A DNA stretch of 64,000 nucleotides, from NCBI GenBank assembly GCA_012934845.2, contig WNNJ02002980.1, positions 45,459 through 109,458 on the forward strand. The letters run 5' to 3'. Of this stretch, positions 31,204-43,560 are shown piece by piece; within the stretch, counting starts at the first letter, position 1, and every line of letters starts with the position of its first letter. This DNA comes from Pomphorhynchus laevis. Its lineage: Eukaryota > Acanthocephala > Palaeacanthocephala > Echinorhynchida > Pomphorhynchidae. The notes beneath the pieces are model-generated. The model was not told the origin of the DNA, did not search any database, and saw only the letters and a list, made by a program, of their open reading frames with translations. Made by a program: the position numbers and the translations under genes.

Positions 31204-32495
31204 TATTATTTGTTGCTAACTAACTTATACTCTTAAATACTATTTAAAAGCTTTATGAAATTTACAGCTTAGATTTGTTCATTAAAGTACAAGTTAATTA
31301 TAATTAAAATTTAAATATCAAATTGTTTCTATCTTAAAATATAAATGTCCATTAAAAATAAAAGCATCAAAATAATATCAAATAAATATTATTATGAAAA
31401 TTTTAAAAAATGGATCTTTACAAATATTAAATTCATCATCAAGAATATACCCAATATCCTGCTGTATAATTAATTAGTAGTCGAGCAAATCACAAATAAC
31501 TTTGTCCAATTGAATTTCCTCTCCATTGTCATTGCATTCTCGACGAAGTTCATCGCGTATTATCTTGCGTATACAACCTTCTATTGGCGTAATAAGATTA
31601 AGCAAGTTCATTGCTAATTGTTTACCGAATTCTTTTTCGACGTTGTCCGTTTCCCTACTCGCCAGACAGCTGACTATCACTTTTATTAATTGATCCAATA
31701 CAAGCGCACAACGATAACCCATCCGTTCCAAGATATCAGTATCTACAAGAGCCTTTAAGATAATTTGCCTGCATTGTCTATCAGATTCAAATTGGTAGTC
31801 CTCGCAAAGCTGGCACACAACTCTATCAAGATTGTTGATTGCAAATGTACAGCAACTGTACTGTACCCACAGAACAATAATACTAGGATGCTTTTTTAGG
31901 TGTAATTTTGATCTGACAAGATCGTTAAGGTTATCAACGATCGGTTTTATCTCGTTGCTCAATGCTATCTCGTTAGGAGTACATTCTGAATATAAATGTT
32001 CCAAACATGGCACTGCATATTTTAAGTTCTTTAAATCTAACATCAAGGTAATCACTGCAAATATCTCGTCCAGGGCTACCGATAAGTGAGGGAATTTTTC
32101 TTCCAAGACAAGTTTTGTGAAAAATTGCATCGATGCAACATATCCAGTATTAGTCAGCAGTATTTTAAATAACAACTTGCAACACAATTACGTTCTTAAA
32201 GGTTATTTTTATAATTTATTGTTATTTTAAAACTTTTTATTTTCAGGTAATTTAAATTTAATATTTTAACGTTGTTTAAGATACAATGTTCCATGTAATT
32301 TTTAAAATGTACTTGAACAATAAAGTATGTTGTGATAAAATAAATTCTTTATCCGTTTAACAATCATCATCAGCGTTGCGGCTGTAAGTATAGAGTGCGC
32401 GATTACCTTCAACCGGGCAACGATGTTCAGCTCGCCACATAACGTCGTCAGCAAACCTACCGATTTTTGCGATCGTTTCTTTCGTCGATCGAAAA
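31204..32495 (-). repeat. Duplicated segment carrying a 237-codon ORF, copy B
   Basis: Partner of 11517-12815, starting with the same TATTATTTGTTGCTAACTAA and ending near the KSVTF remnant. After it, 32500-32550 resembles 14060-14110, so copy B looks like copy A with the 1.2 kb between deleted. Confidence 0.88.
31474..32187 (-). CDS. Unidentified helical protein, 237 codons, copy B
   Basis: Same length, start and end as copy A at 11796-12509, with 12 residue differences, among them K79N, N112S (approximate numbering), a Cys for Arg in CQLCEDYQF, and TPIEG for TSIRG. No stop or frameshift in 714 bases. I do not recognise the protein. The excess of replacement over silent changes suggests neither copy is under strong purifying selection, yet both remain open, pointing to a recent duplication. 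The neighbouring exon-like piece upstream has lost frame through a one-base loss at the KSVTF motif (near 32460). It is more likely a fresh pseudogene copy than an active gene. Confidence 0.4.
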   Translation of the reverse strand: MCCKLLFKILLTNTGYVASMQFFTKLVLEEKFPHLSVALDEIFAVITLMLDLKNLKYAVPCLEHLYSECTPNEIALSNEIKPIVDNLNDLVRSKLHLKKHPSIIVLWVQYSCCTFAINNLDRVVCQLCEDYQFESDRQCRQIILKALVDTDILERMGYRCALVLDQLIKVIVSCLASRETDNVEKEFGKQLAMNLLNLITPIEGCIRKIIRDELRRECNDNGEEIQLDKVICDLLDY

Positions 32496-32549
32496 AAAAT
32501 TATTTTCATGTAATTTAAATTTAATATTTTAACAAAATAAATATTTTTA

Positions 32550-33599
32550 AATAATTAGACCGACAATCAAAAAGTATAGATTAGAATGCTAAACAATGGC
32601 AATTGCTAACGAAAGTAAATTTTAATAGCAAATCAATTTTCAATAGTAAATAGTTTAGAAAATGTCAACTAGTTTATTGATAAAAACTAGCAAACTTTTC
32701 TAAAACGTATCTCTTTATCTTTTGCTAATTATTTATAAGCGAAAAATAAAACAGAAAAATTTAACACGTAAAGCTTATAAATCAAATAAGTGATAGATCT
32801 GTTAAGTAATTTGATAAAAGAAGCTTATCCCACCTCTGTGATATTAAATCGTAATCGAATTTGATATAATGTTCTGCTAACGTAGATTTTAAATTCTTAT
32901 TTTACATTTCATAAAAATCAGTTAGTTAACTGAGTCTACTACGTATTTTGTAACATAAATAAATTTAAAAATGAAAATATCTTAATTTTAAGATTTTTTA
33001 TAAATATGATTTTTATACGTTAAGACTTATCAAGAAATAATATACCGCGTTTTTAAACTAGCCTACTTTGCATTGAGCAATCGGATTATTTAGAAAGCCG
33101 AATTGAATCAGGCTTCTTCATGGAGACGGTTCCTTAAACAATTGCCACATATTTTGTAATATAAAAATATTTAAAAATGTAAATATCTTCATCTTAAAAA
33201 TATATTTTATTATCCAGTATTTTTATGAACCTATTAACATATAATATTCAATGTATTAGAATAAAGATTTGAATTTATCGGGAAGAACTGTTATGTTAAA
33301 ATACTGTTGACGCCAAAAGCTTTATTGATGCTGGTAATTATCGGCGTAAGAATAAGGTTAAGCTTATCGTGTAGTTTCAACCATGAAATAATATTGTATT
33401 TTGAAGATATTTTATTGCTGTCCACCATTATTGACGGGAGAGTTTGAAAAAATAATTCAATTGCTTCGATTTTGCCTTCACAAATTTGCATTACAATAGG
33501 AATTAATATATCGGTGAACGATTTCGAATTAGGTAATTCAAGAGTCATCTCTATAAATTAAACATCAAATTACAAAAGCAAGTTTTAAAGATATATTTT
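32550..33599. other. No gene recognised; one 85-codon ORF
   Basis: Minus-strand frame 33291-33548 (IPIVMQICEGKIEAIELFFQ, DKLNLILTPIITSINKAFG) looks helical and not repetitive but is unassigned. The remainder is AT-rich. Confidence 0.4.
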
Positions 33600-34075
33600 T
33601 AAGTATTATTGGAGCTGGATCAAATCTTCATATAAAGATTTGAGAAGGATATCTCTCTGTGGAATGAACCATCTGCCACGTCGCAATGAAGTCTATGTAA
33701 ATCAACCTTTGACGCACTGAAAGCAGTTGTAAGCGGTCTAGTATGAATACGCAGTTAAAAACACTATTTAGACCCTCTTCGAAACACCGACTCAAGCTTC
33801 GCGATTTCTGCGTTAGTAGATGGAAATGATGCCTGGATACAATCTTCAATATGTGGGCGCGCCAACGCGCAATAAAGTCTCTTAAAACTTAATAGGCGTA
33901 GCCTTGCAAAAGTATCTTTTGATGCAATACATAGCTATCATTTCCTTATCATGAATAAAATCAATATTTGAGCGAGTTTTCAATGTCCTGTGCAAAAGTA
34001 CACCCAAATCCCTACACAGATACAATTTCGAGTATATAAACGGCTAATCGAAATTCATGATCATGTCAATTTTTT
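33600..34075 (-). pseudogene. CR1/L2-like LINE fragment, RT thumb and C-terminus
   Basis: Minus-strand reading gives RDLGVLLHRTLKTRSNIDFI (34020-33960), then LRLLSFKRLYCALARPHIED and IAKLESVFRRGLNSVFNCVF, then LQLLSVRQRLIYIDFIATWQ. This is the 'KDLGV…LVRPhLEY…LE.vQRR…L.L..L..RR' thumb region common to CR1, L2 and jockey LINEs. Both the catalytic part and the 3' tail are missing. It resembles the element at 39.4-43.5 kb in style but is only a shred. Confidence 0.75.
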
Positions 34076-34084
34076 TTGCTTGTT

Positions 34085-34395
34085 TGTTTTCATCAAGCAG
34101 AAAATAGTAAAATATATAAATCAACACAATAATATTAAAAATAAATTTAAAATCATTAGCTGGAAAATTTTATGGATGGATAATATACTTTGTATTATAA
34201 TAAGAATCTATATAATCAAATTTAATCAGAGAAAATACGTAATTAGCACGTATTTGGCCCTGCTGCTGTGTTGGATTGAGGAATTAGGGGCCGAAATATG
34301 ATAGCATAGCAGTTCATCTTGATGACATCTCATCTCTAATCCTTATTCTGATACAACGTTCGTTATTTATTAGTCAATTCATAAAAATTGATATT
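34085..34395 (+). repeat. P-B 3' unit, divergent version
   Basis: Starts with coding-end sequence (ATCAAGCAGAAAATAGTAAA) and runs through the structured core in variant form: hairpin AAATACGT…ACGTATTT, GGCCCTGCTGCTGTG … GGGGCC … CATAGCAG, ending at AATTCATAAAAATTGAT. A further unit follows directly. Confidence 0.75.
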
Positions 34396-35030
34396 GGTCT
34401 TAACAAAACCAATATTAATGATAAAGAAGGTGTATATCTAGATATGAACTTTAAATTAACATTAACTAAAACTACTTTTAATTTATATCGTAAAGATGAC
34501 ATTTAAATTTACAATAAACATATTTTTGCATGAGCATTCATGCATGCCATATAATATAAAATATAATACATTAAATAATGAAATTTTAAGAATTGCAACA
34601 ATATGTAATGATATTGGCTTTCTTCAAAATCATTAAATAATTTAATAGATACATATTTTAAACTAGGTTACTATAAAAATAACATCAAGCAGAAAATAGT
34701 AAAATATATAAATCAACACAATAATATAAAAATAAATTTAAACTCTTAAGTGGCAAATTTTTATGGATGGATAATAAATAATATACTTTGTATTAGAATA
34801 AGATACTAGATAGTTATTTCAGAGGAAATACATCATTAGCATGTATTTGGCCCCGCTGCTATGTTGGGTAGAGGAGTTAGGGGCCGAAACCTGATAGCAT
34901 AGCAGTTCCTCCTGATGACCTCTAATCCTTATTCTCATAGAACGTCTCTTATTTATTAGTCAATTCATAAAAATTGATTTTAAATTTCAATTTTTTATTT
35001 TAACTTGATATAAACTATAAAAATCTATAA
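34396..35030 (+). mobile_element. P-B Penelope 3' unit (coding end plus structured repeat)
   Basis: A coding stub reads GVYLDMNFKLTLTKTTFNLY RKDD from about 34428 and the frame then decays through the HEHSCIP region. The structured core at 34830-34930 is almost identical to the one at 24541-24650 on the other strand. The AT-rich tail follows. Being head to tail with the preceding unit, it shows the tandem habit of this family. Confidence 0.8.
34825..34935 (+). promoter_or_regulatory. Structured core of the P-B terminal repeat
   Basis: Complementary segments in order: GAGGAA, AAATACAT…ATGTATTT (hairpin), GGCCCC, CTGCTATG, GGGGCC, CATAGCAG, TTCCTC. The GGCCCC/GGGGCC and CTGCTATG/CATAGCAG pairs interleave, so both can form only as a pseudoknot. 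CTGATGA and CGAAAC boxes are also present but not in an order that builds a hammerhead. Function unknown; candidates are a ribozyme, a template-recognition structure or a translation element. Confidence 0.5.
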
Positions 35031-35334
35031 ATTTTGTTAATTTTGTATTTAATTTTGTATTTACTGTATTTAAAAGACAGTGTAGACACAGCATAAGATA
35101 CTTTGTCTACAGTCTCTCAATATTCTATACGAATTTGTCAAGTAGTAAAAAATGTGAAATCATGTCATTTCTTATATTCGAAGCAAATATTCATATTGCA
35201 AAGAAACTCATTTTCCTAATGAGTAAATTTATGTATATAGATTTACGTAAGATTATAGTTACATGGGATCGAGGAATAAAGACCAACACCAGATGTAATT
35301 CCTCTAGTTTGAATTTTAACTTGATATGAGTTAT

Positions 35335-35822
35335 AAATAATATACTTTGTATTAGAATAAGTTCGAATAAGATTGGTCCCGCTGCTATGTTGGGTAGAAG
35401 AGTTAAGGGCCGAAACCTGATAGCATAGCAGTTCCTCCTTATGACCTCTAATCCTTATTTTGACACAACGTATGTTATTTATTAGTCAATTCATAAAAAT
35501 TGATTTTAAATTTCAATTTTTTATTTTAACTTGATATAAACTATAAGAATCTAATAGCAATTATTTATTTTATTATTTAATTACTAAATTTATCTAAATT
35601 TTGATTTTGAGTTTAATCAACGGTTTAACTTTATAAATTATAAAAAATCTTATTTATTATTTATTATGAAGTTATAAAAATTGACTTTTATTTTAAATTT
35701 CAATTTTCAATTTTAAAATTTATACTAAATATAAATTTATATACTAAATTTATCTAAATTTTGATTTAGATATGATTAAATTTTGATTTTTGATATGAAG
35801 TTTTGTTAAAAAATTATGTTGC
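35335..35822 (+). repeat. P-B 3' unit, partial core plus AT-rich tail
   Basis: Core GGTCCCGCTGCTATGTTGGG … AGGGCCGAAACC … CATAGCAG at 35375-35435, then the AATTGATTTTAAATTTCAA tail and long TTTATCTAAATTTTGAT tracts. The stretch 35031-35334 before it has no feature. Confidence 0.75.
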
Positions 35823-35899
35823 GTGCCGCAGCGATAGAATAGCTAAGCTTATCTATTAAGTTTAGGTAGTTTCATCTCCAATAATGAAATTTGGTTTAA

Positions 35900-38560
35900 A
35901 GGATATGTTGAGTGCCGCAGCAATATAATAGATAAGCAGAGTGGTGGTATATTACTATATATACGTGCACAATAAAGTTCCCTGTCCAAGAAACTTTTAA
36001 CGATCTCCTAACTTCAAACTAACTTTTAGCGATCAGATTATACCGGTCATTCTCCTTGATACTTGTAGTCGTTTACCGCAACCTACTTCATGTACTGATA
36101 GCATCGTGACACGTTTATACCAACTATCGGACCCTAATAAGCCAATATTGGTTGTTGGTGACTTTAACATACCTACAATAGATTGGAATATATGAAGTTG
36201 AAATTCGCCTTCTGACTTTGGTTCGATTGTGTTAGTTCAAACAATCAATGATCTATATCTTACTCAACATGTTAATAGATTTACCAGAATATCTTCTACG
36301 TCTCGTTCTCTTCTTGATCTGGTTTTGTCTGCTCCAGGACATATTGCCACTAGCGTTAATCACTTGGATCCAGTTGGTTATTCTGATCATGTTACCTTAT
36401 CAATAGATCTTGGACTTAGTATTCCTATCAATAATTCCTGTGTTAACAGATTCAACCCTTTTAAAGCCGACTACAACAAAATAAAGGAGTTCCTTTCCAC
36501 CGTTTTGTGATCTAATGCTTATATTGTGGGTATTAATCCCGAATGGCTGTTTTTCAAAGACACCTTGTATTCAGTACTTACCCGCTACGCCCCAATTGTA
36601 CGTCAAACTGACGTCGTCTTATCTCATCGTTGGTTTGATCGAGAACTCAAACAAGCACTGGCTCAGCAACGCAAGGCATTTTGTAATTATAAAGCAGGTA
36701 ACTCTAGTTTTGAGCAATCCTGACAACATAGAAACAGGGTAGCATCCTTGAAGAGACGTACGAGAGTAATCTTTGAAAAGAATTTATCCGAAAGATGTCG
36801 TCGTGACTCTGGCTCACTCTTTAAATACATTCCATCAAGAAAACGTATAGCTAACACGTTATCCTCTATTCTCGACAGCCAAGGTGATTTGGTATTGGAT
36901 TCAAAAGAAATTGCGAATGTATTCGGCGCACACTTACATCGTTGAATTCGTCACTGAATGCTCCACCGCAAGTAACTGACAGTTCGTATGGTTTGGTAGC
37001 TAATACTCTTTTGGCCTTGATAACTTAATTAAACCTGACTTAGTGTACAACGAGTTGTCCCGTCTGAAACGCACATTATGTGCTGGTCCGGATCTATTGC
37101 CGTCAGCATATCTTCGCCACCTAGCTGACATCATATACCTACCTCTATATAATATATTCTGTGCAACACTCGTCATAGGAAAGATTCCCTCAGACTGGAA
37201 GCGCTCTATTATCTGCCCAATATTAAAACAGGGGTCTCGTTCTGACATATGTAACTACAGACCGATTAGCCTCACATGTGTCTGCTGTCGCGTACTGGAA
37301 CGCTTACTTCTGCGAAAAATCACAACTCACTAGAAACGAACCATATCCTCGCCCCTGAACAACATGGTTTTCGGAAAGGTCATTCAACGCTAACGAATTT
37401 GTTGTTATCACAAGATAGCTGCACCAGATATTATTATTCTGGCATTCCGGTTGACGCCATTTTCTTCGACTTCTCTAAGGCATTTAATAGAGTCATTCAT
37501 GCTAATTTAATTCAAAAACTGTGCAATATCCACCTTGATGAGTGTTTAGTTCGCTGGATTCTTGAATTTCTGTCTGACCGTCATTGCTTCGTAAGGGTAA
37601 GCGACGAATTATTTGATCGCTTCCCAACAAATCTTGGAATACCTAAGGGAACTATACTCGGTCCAGTTCTATCAGCATATACATTAATGACCTCATTCCT
37701 AAACTTAGATCTGAGTGTGTTCTCTATGCTGATTATTTAAAAGCCCTATATTTTTGGACTCAGATGTAGACATCTTGCAGTATGATATTAACACCACATA
37801 TGATTAGTCGATTTTGAACGGGTTAAAATTCAATTTGTAAAAGTGTGCCTACATTTGCATATCAAGACGTCCGGCCGAGTCAGCTCATATTTATCATATA
37901 AACAGCAGTGTTATTCTTAGAACGAACTCATACAAGGATTTAGGTGTTTATGTATGTTCTAACTTATCGACACGTTTACATACTGACACTACATGTTCCA
38001 AAGTGAGAAGAGTCATCAGCCTTATTCGCAGAGCTCTTGTTCATATTGACATCTTATGCTTCAAAACAATCTCACAAGCACACATTTTGAGCATCCTCCT
38101 ATATGCTTCGCCGGCCTGGTACCCAGTCACTTTACGAGAATGATCTAGCATGTCTTCCGATCAGCAACTAAAATAGTAAAAGTGGTTAGACATATGGAAT
38201 ATCAGGATCGGCTCACGAGTTTGAGAATGAGTTCACTTGATATCTGAGCGACAAGGCGAACCTGTGCCTAGCCTGGCAAATTTTACACGACAATCGCCAT
38301 CCACTCGGATCGCTAATGCATACGCATGATATAACCTCACTTCGTGGTCATCAGTTCATGCAAAAAAACACACAACGATTACGCTACAAACGAACGCCCA
38401 TATACTTCCAGCTAATCGTTAATACTTGGAACCACCTTGCTGACTCAACACTTGCATCCTCGAATCTGGCTTCTTTTAAACGAAATCTGGAGGAAGATCC
38501 CTTCATGAAGACGAATACCGAGTCAGAGGAAATATGAACAATAGCAAGTACCCTCTACAT
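35900..38560 (+). pseudogene. CR1/L2-like LINE (endonuclease and RT), broken
   Basis: An APE endonuclease is readable from GGILLYIRA near 35940 through ILVVGDFNIPTIDWN near 36150 to GYSDHVTLSIDLGLS near 36380. The linker has WFDRELKQALAQQRKAFCNY near 36630. RT pieces are AGPDLLPSAYLRHLADI and CNYRPISLTCVCCRVLERLL near 37080-37310, HGFRKGHSTLTNLLLSQDSC near 37365, FFDFSKAFNRVIH near 37460 and GIPKGTILGPVLS near 37640. The motif C region ends early (LRVFSMLIIstop-like at 37737), and the C-terminus …NTWNHLADSTLASSNLASFK is at 38420-38490. Several stops and frameshifts split it into at least seven pieces. Closest relative in the window is 45279-47305. It is a full-length or nearly full-length dead element. 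Confidence 0.85.
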
Positions 38561-38789
38561 TTATTTTTTTACATTCACTTTTTCTGATTGTGACGCAACT
38601 TGTAATGAGCCTTGCTGCTAACTGTGTTGTCCATTGATAATAATTTAGCATCATTATTGTTTGTCTATTTTATAATTATATTAAATACGTATACTCAGTT
38701 AGCTGATTCGATTTCTTTACGGTAGTAGAGGTGGTGAAGTGATTGAATAAATAACAACGCAACGCTCAAGTTAGTAAATGTTAAAACAA
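38561..38789. other. Spacer with a P-B tail fragment
   Basis: TTATAATTATATTAAATACG and CTCAGTTAGCTGATTCG at 38672-38712 match the closing words of P-B tails. Nothing else seen. Confidence 0.5.
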
Positions 38790-39190
38790 AAAGGAGTTGA
38801 TCCCTTAAGAGGAAGCATGCTTCGACCAATTTATAAATATGTTATTATCGGTCTAATTTATCGCAAATCATGCTCTGATGTGAGTTTCATAATCGATGAC
38901 CAACCAAAACTGCTACACGTAATTGTTTCCACGAGTAATGTTATAGTAGGCGATTTCAACTTTAAATAATTATACATGCACTGGGAATAGTTGTTCCTCT
39001 TCAATACAGTCAATGTTTGAAACAATCTATTATCTTAATTTTGTGCGCATTAGTTCCGTTGTTGATACCAACTAATGGTATTGACAGAACAATCACTTTT
39101 AGCTCTAAAGCTTTTATTCCGGTTCATGATACTCTTCTCGTCATGCATTTCCTTCATTGCCCATCAATTTATCATGTTATAAACATATGA
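38790..39190 (+). pseudogene. CR1/L2-like LINE endonuclease fragment
   Basis: The frame 38778-38969 contains VIIGLIYRKSCSDVSFIIDD and STSNVIVGDFNFK, matching the 'GvvYRsP…NvivGDFNfp' strand of APE endonucleases. Afterwards NSCSSSIQSMFETIYYLNFV continues in another frame. Ends decayed near 39190; the following 39191-39384 is AT-rich with no feature. Confidence 0.7.
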
Positions 39191-39384
39191 ATTAATATGT
39201 TATATTATTAATATGTTATATTATAAACATAACATATCATGTTATGATATAAGCAAGGATCTTAAGCAGTTATAATTCTCGGAATTCGTTTGTCCTTCTT
39301 TACTTACACAAATATACATAGATGTTATAATCGTGCCTTAATATTTGATATTTATTGCTTCGGATTATTTAATCTTATTTTTTA

Positions 39385-39520
39385 AATTATTTATTATTAC
39401 TACAGGTCATATCCATAAGGCTGTTTTGACCGCTTTGGCGAAGTTTGGTTTGCTCACTACATTGACACATGATTTATTATTACTACAGGTCATAACCATA
39501 AGGCTGTTTTGACCGCTCAC
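39385..39520 (-). repeat. LINE 3' tail repeated twice
   Basis: TTATTATTACTACAGGTCAT followed by AxCCATAAGGCTGTTTTGA and CCGCT occurs at 39387-39431 and again at 39474-39517. It is the minus-strand 3' end of the LINE that follows, with an AATAATAA run that is typical of CR1/L2-like tails. Confidence 0.85.
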
Positions 39521-42500
39521 AAAAAAACAAATTAATACAAGAAAAAAATCAAAAAAATCCTTCAGTATACATATCAGAACCATGGGTACTGCAGCAACAC
39601 CACTCGTTCTCATTTCGAATCCAGTTCTTTATATTGGATTTAAATTCATTGATTGTATGCACCGCAACGACATCAACTGGAAGACGATTCCAAACATTCA
39701 CCGCTCGATGGGACAGTCGAAAATAACGAGGGTATTTTTCGTGTTCATGTACTACTAGTACTTTCGAATGCCCTCTACGCCCATCCCGATCATTGAGTTC
39801 AACTCTATTTGCTGGAAAATTTTCATCTTCGTTAATTAGTCGATATATAGCTAGAAGGTCGAAAAGAAGGAGCCTTTCAAGCACTGTCGGCATATTCAAA
39901 CTTTTTATTCGTGTCTCATAAGGAAGATATCGTACCTGAGGACATAATTTCGTAAACCGTCGAAGTATGCTCTCATTGATCAAGTTCTGTACGCGTACAC
40001 GGAAAGACTGCTGGCGACACATATTCTAATATCAGTCTTATAAGAGCATTATATAAACGCACAACACAAACGGGAGATAAATATTAAATCAATTTTTGAC
40101 AATATAGGTCATTCTTCTTGCTGCGTTACAAATCCTATCAGTGTTAGCACGTGTTTTCAGATTGTTTTGCACAATTATACCAAGATCCTGAATGGACTGC
40201 GTGGTAACAACAAACTCGTTGCCAATAAAATATTATTGACTCACATTACTATGACCTAATCTCATATGTGCACACTTTTTAATATTCAATACAATTCCAG
40301 TGTTTAAGGACCATCGATAAACAATGTTTAGGATATTTTGAAAGTCATTTCGATCCTTGCTGGTTTTAATCAATTTCCATACTTTTACATCATCGGCAAA
40401 AGCTAAAACACTACAATCGTCAATTCAATCTAGTAGCTGATTTATAAATATGTTAAACAACAAGGGTCCTAAGACTGATCCCTGTGGTACTCCTGAGGTG
40501 ATAGGACGATAAGACGATAGATATTGACCTACACGAACAGCAAAGGATCTATCTTCAAGAAAATCTTGAATCCAGCTTATAATGGAGCGATTGACTTTAT
40601 AAGACTCAAGGGTGGAAATTGGCATTTTGTGGGGCACCCTATCAAAAGCCCGACTAAAGTCAAGAAATATTACGTCGATACGGTACCCGTTAGCAACATG
40701 CCCAACCCAATCTTCACGAGCATGTAATAAGATTGTAACACATGAACGCCGAGGGCGAAATCCATGCTGTGCATTATTGAGAATTCTCAGCGAACTCAAA
40801 TGATCATATATGCGTATGTTTAGTATGCGCTCAATCACTTTGCATACAACACTAGTTAGACTTATTGCCCTATAGTTATTCGGATCATATTTTCACCATT
40901 TTTATAAATTGGTACTACAATCGTTTTTTTTTCAGGCAGCAGGTAACTTCGAGATGCGCAAGCTCAGCTCAAATATAGAGGCTAATGGCTCAGCCAGAAC
41001 AGGAGCAAGTAACTTAAGAAGTTGGGGGTGAATATCATCGGGGCCTGCCGCTGATGATCTAGATAACCTAGCCAATTCAACAAAAACCTCATGTGCTGTT
41101 ATCGTTAAAACTGGAGAACCAATTTCTACCTGTTGTGATACTGCATCTCCACATACGCTCGAGAAAGCATCTGATGTTAGCTCAAAAGCGGATGCAAACA
41201 CTTCCGGCATGCTGTCTGGCGATGTCACACGAGTGTTACCGTCTCTTAAAGATGAAATAGCTGGAGGCAGAGCTCTGGATTCTTTCACATAAGCCCAAAA
41301 TTTGTTTGGTTCTGAATCAATTTGTAAAGCTAATTAACCTTCAAAACTTTGCCTTTTTGTAATCTTAAGGCGATTGACGAAATTACGGAACATTGTATAT
41401 CGCTTTTTAAAATTATTCTGATGACGGCTTAGTTCAAATAGTCGATTCCTATGTTTGAGAGCATATCGCAATTCAGTGTCAAACCAAGGAGGGTATTTAG
41501 CTTTACTTTTTGGTGCTCACCGTAGTTGTACAAACTTATCTACAAGATCTACTAAACCTGATTCAATAACATGCCATCCTACCTCAATGTCTTCACTAGC
41601 ACAGTTGATTAATGTTCCTAGTGCCACCTCTCGTAATGAGTATTCATCAATTTATTGCCAAGATCTTATTGACACTATCAGATTTTCCACTTTTGGGATC
41701 ATACACATAGGAAAATAATTAAATAAGATCATGCAATGATCGCTCAATCCAATGGGACTCTGATAGCTCATATTACCCACACTTGTAATTAATTTGGAAA
41801 ATACCAAATCTAGACAAGATTCCTGGTTTTGCGCGAATCTGGTGGGCGACTGCACATGTTGCTCTAACATGAGATTATTTGTAAGAAAATTCCACAAATC
41901 CACATCTGACTTGGCAGAACCACTATCCAAAACATAATTCCCGATGTGACCAGCTGAGGGTATATTAAAATCGCCAACTAGTAGATATTCTTCAAGCTCA
42001 GAACAGTGACTAATTAGTGTAGAGAATTCATGATTCAATACGGATGATTGCGGCGACCTGTAGCACACGGCAATACCTAATGGACTACTAAGTGTGAAAC
42101 AATGACTGAGAGAAATTCACAAGTGCCCAGTTCACTTTTAAAATTACGAGTGGAAATAATATTTAAGGATGTCGTAATATAGAGCGCAACACCTCCACCT
42201 TTCCGAGAATATCTATCAGCTCTCAACAAATTATATCCCATAATAGCAATCGAACCATCGGAGATATCACGATGCAGCCATGTTTCAGTGAGCTAGGATC
42301 GCTGGTTTATTTGAGATAACCCATGCCTTAAGTTCATTAAATTTTGGTAAAATACTCCTTAAATTAGTATAGGCGACACTAATATCAGAAGCAGATGGCA
42401 ATTAAGTAGTAATGTTGGATGTGATATCAATGCGCGCTAGATTGCCTAATTGTAAAAAGAAATCCCTCGAAGAACTCTCCACACTCACCAACGCACGAAT

Positions 42501-43560
42501 GGTCACCGACGAACTACTCGAAAATTTCTTATCATTAGATCAGTATCTCCATTCGATCTTCTAATTGCTAGATTAGCACGAGCATTATTAAGCAATAATC
42601 TTTCCTCAACCGAGAGATCTTTAAAAATTTTCGTCGTCTTACCTTTCAAGCGATAACCTCTAGCTAAAACTACTCTTGTATTATCTGCATAATCAAATAC
42701 TACTTTAAGTAATCGTGGCTTATGTTGTGCTTTTTTACCAAGACGAAATAAGCTTTTGACATTGAGACTACGCGCAATATCATCTTCACCCTGAACGAAT
42801 ATATCCGAAAAGACCTTACGAATAGAAACTACGTCATCATCCACACGGGTCTGAACGTGGTCTTGGATATCCTTGGATTTCATTTCATTTTCATTTCCGA
42901 CTGCACAGCATTGCACACTCTAGCATCATCTCTTGTATGCGTTCGAATTAAAGGCTGCTTCTATACATTATTTGGTCGAACAGGAGTAGAAATCAATATA
43001 TTGTGGTTGTTAGGACTGTGTTCCGCAAATATGTCAGACAAAGGTGAAGACCATTTATTAGTAATACTCTCAGGTGTAACTTTATCCTTGTCGTTTGCCA
43101 TCACAGTGGTGTCATTGATATTACTTCTTGGTTTATACACTGTCCGTGAATGTCTATGTCCTCGTGTCCAAATGCGAGTCGAACTTGAAGCATCTATTAC
43201 GTATTGTTTCTTTTTTTTGAATTAGAGTGTAACGACATCGACGTAGTGATTTTGCTCTGGCATATGCTAGATTCTTTGTCAATAATTTGTCCTTGAAACC
43301 TGGGTGTCTTTAAGTTAAAATGAGCATTGTCTTTATCTGATGTCAATGAACTACAAAATACGATTGACGCATTACATTACGCATTACAAAAACCACATGA
43401 ATTTTCTTCTACTCAATGTATCAGCATCTTTATGTGGAACAGTTACTGTAGTCTAGACATTGCAGCCATCACCATCACATCCTACTTGCCTTGATATGAA
43501 TTTAGGAATGTCGTTTCCCTTACGTCTGCCCATAATTGTGATTGTATTTAGTTATTGTGT
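39385..43560 (-). pseudogene. CR1/L2-like LINE with ORF1 and ORF2, near full length, broken
   Basis: ORF1 starts MGRRKGNDIPKFISRQVGCD at 43533; its better kept part, 42503-42916, has KVFSDIFVQGEDDIARSLNV and LLKVVFDYADNTRVVLARGY, an ORF1 nucleic-acid-binding domain. The APE endonuclease is at about 41650-42350 with EYLLVGDFNIPSAGHIGNY and SPIGLSDHCMILFNY. RT pieces: SAAGPDDIHPQLLKLL (40932-41288 frame); then 40425-40838 with [38 protein letters not shown] and [20 protein letters not shown]. The YADD box lies near 40395-40420 (AFADDVKVWK-like reading). The C-terminus 39549-40022 has RYLPYETRIKSLNMPTVLER and FRLSHRAVNVWNRLPVDVVA. Multiple stops and shifts. All domains of an autonomous element are still recognisable. 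Confidence 0.88.

Noticed and set aside
34825-34935. P-B structured repeat as a hammerhead or HDV-like ribozyme
   Set aside because: CTGATGA and CGAAAC are present but no assignment of stems I-III satisfies a hammerhead of any type. An HDV-like fold would need cleavage at the start of GGCCCC, yet pairing continues upstream of it. Reported only as an unexplained pseudoknot.
42857-43225. 122-codon plus-strand ORF with hydrophobic segments
   Set aside because: It is the antisense shadow of ORF1 of the minus-strand LINE at 39.4-43.6 kb.
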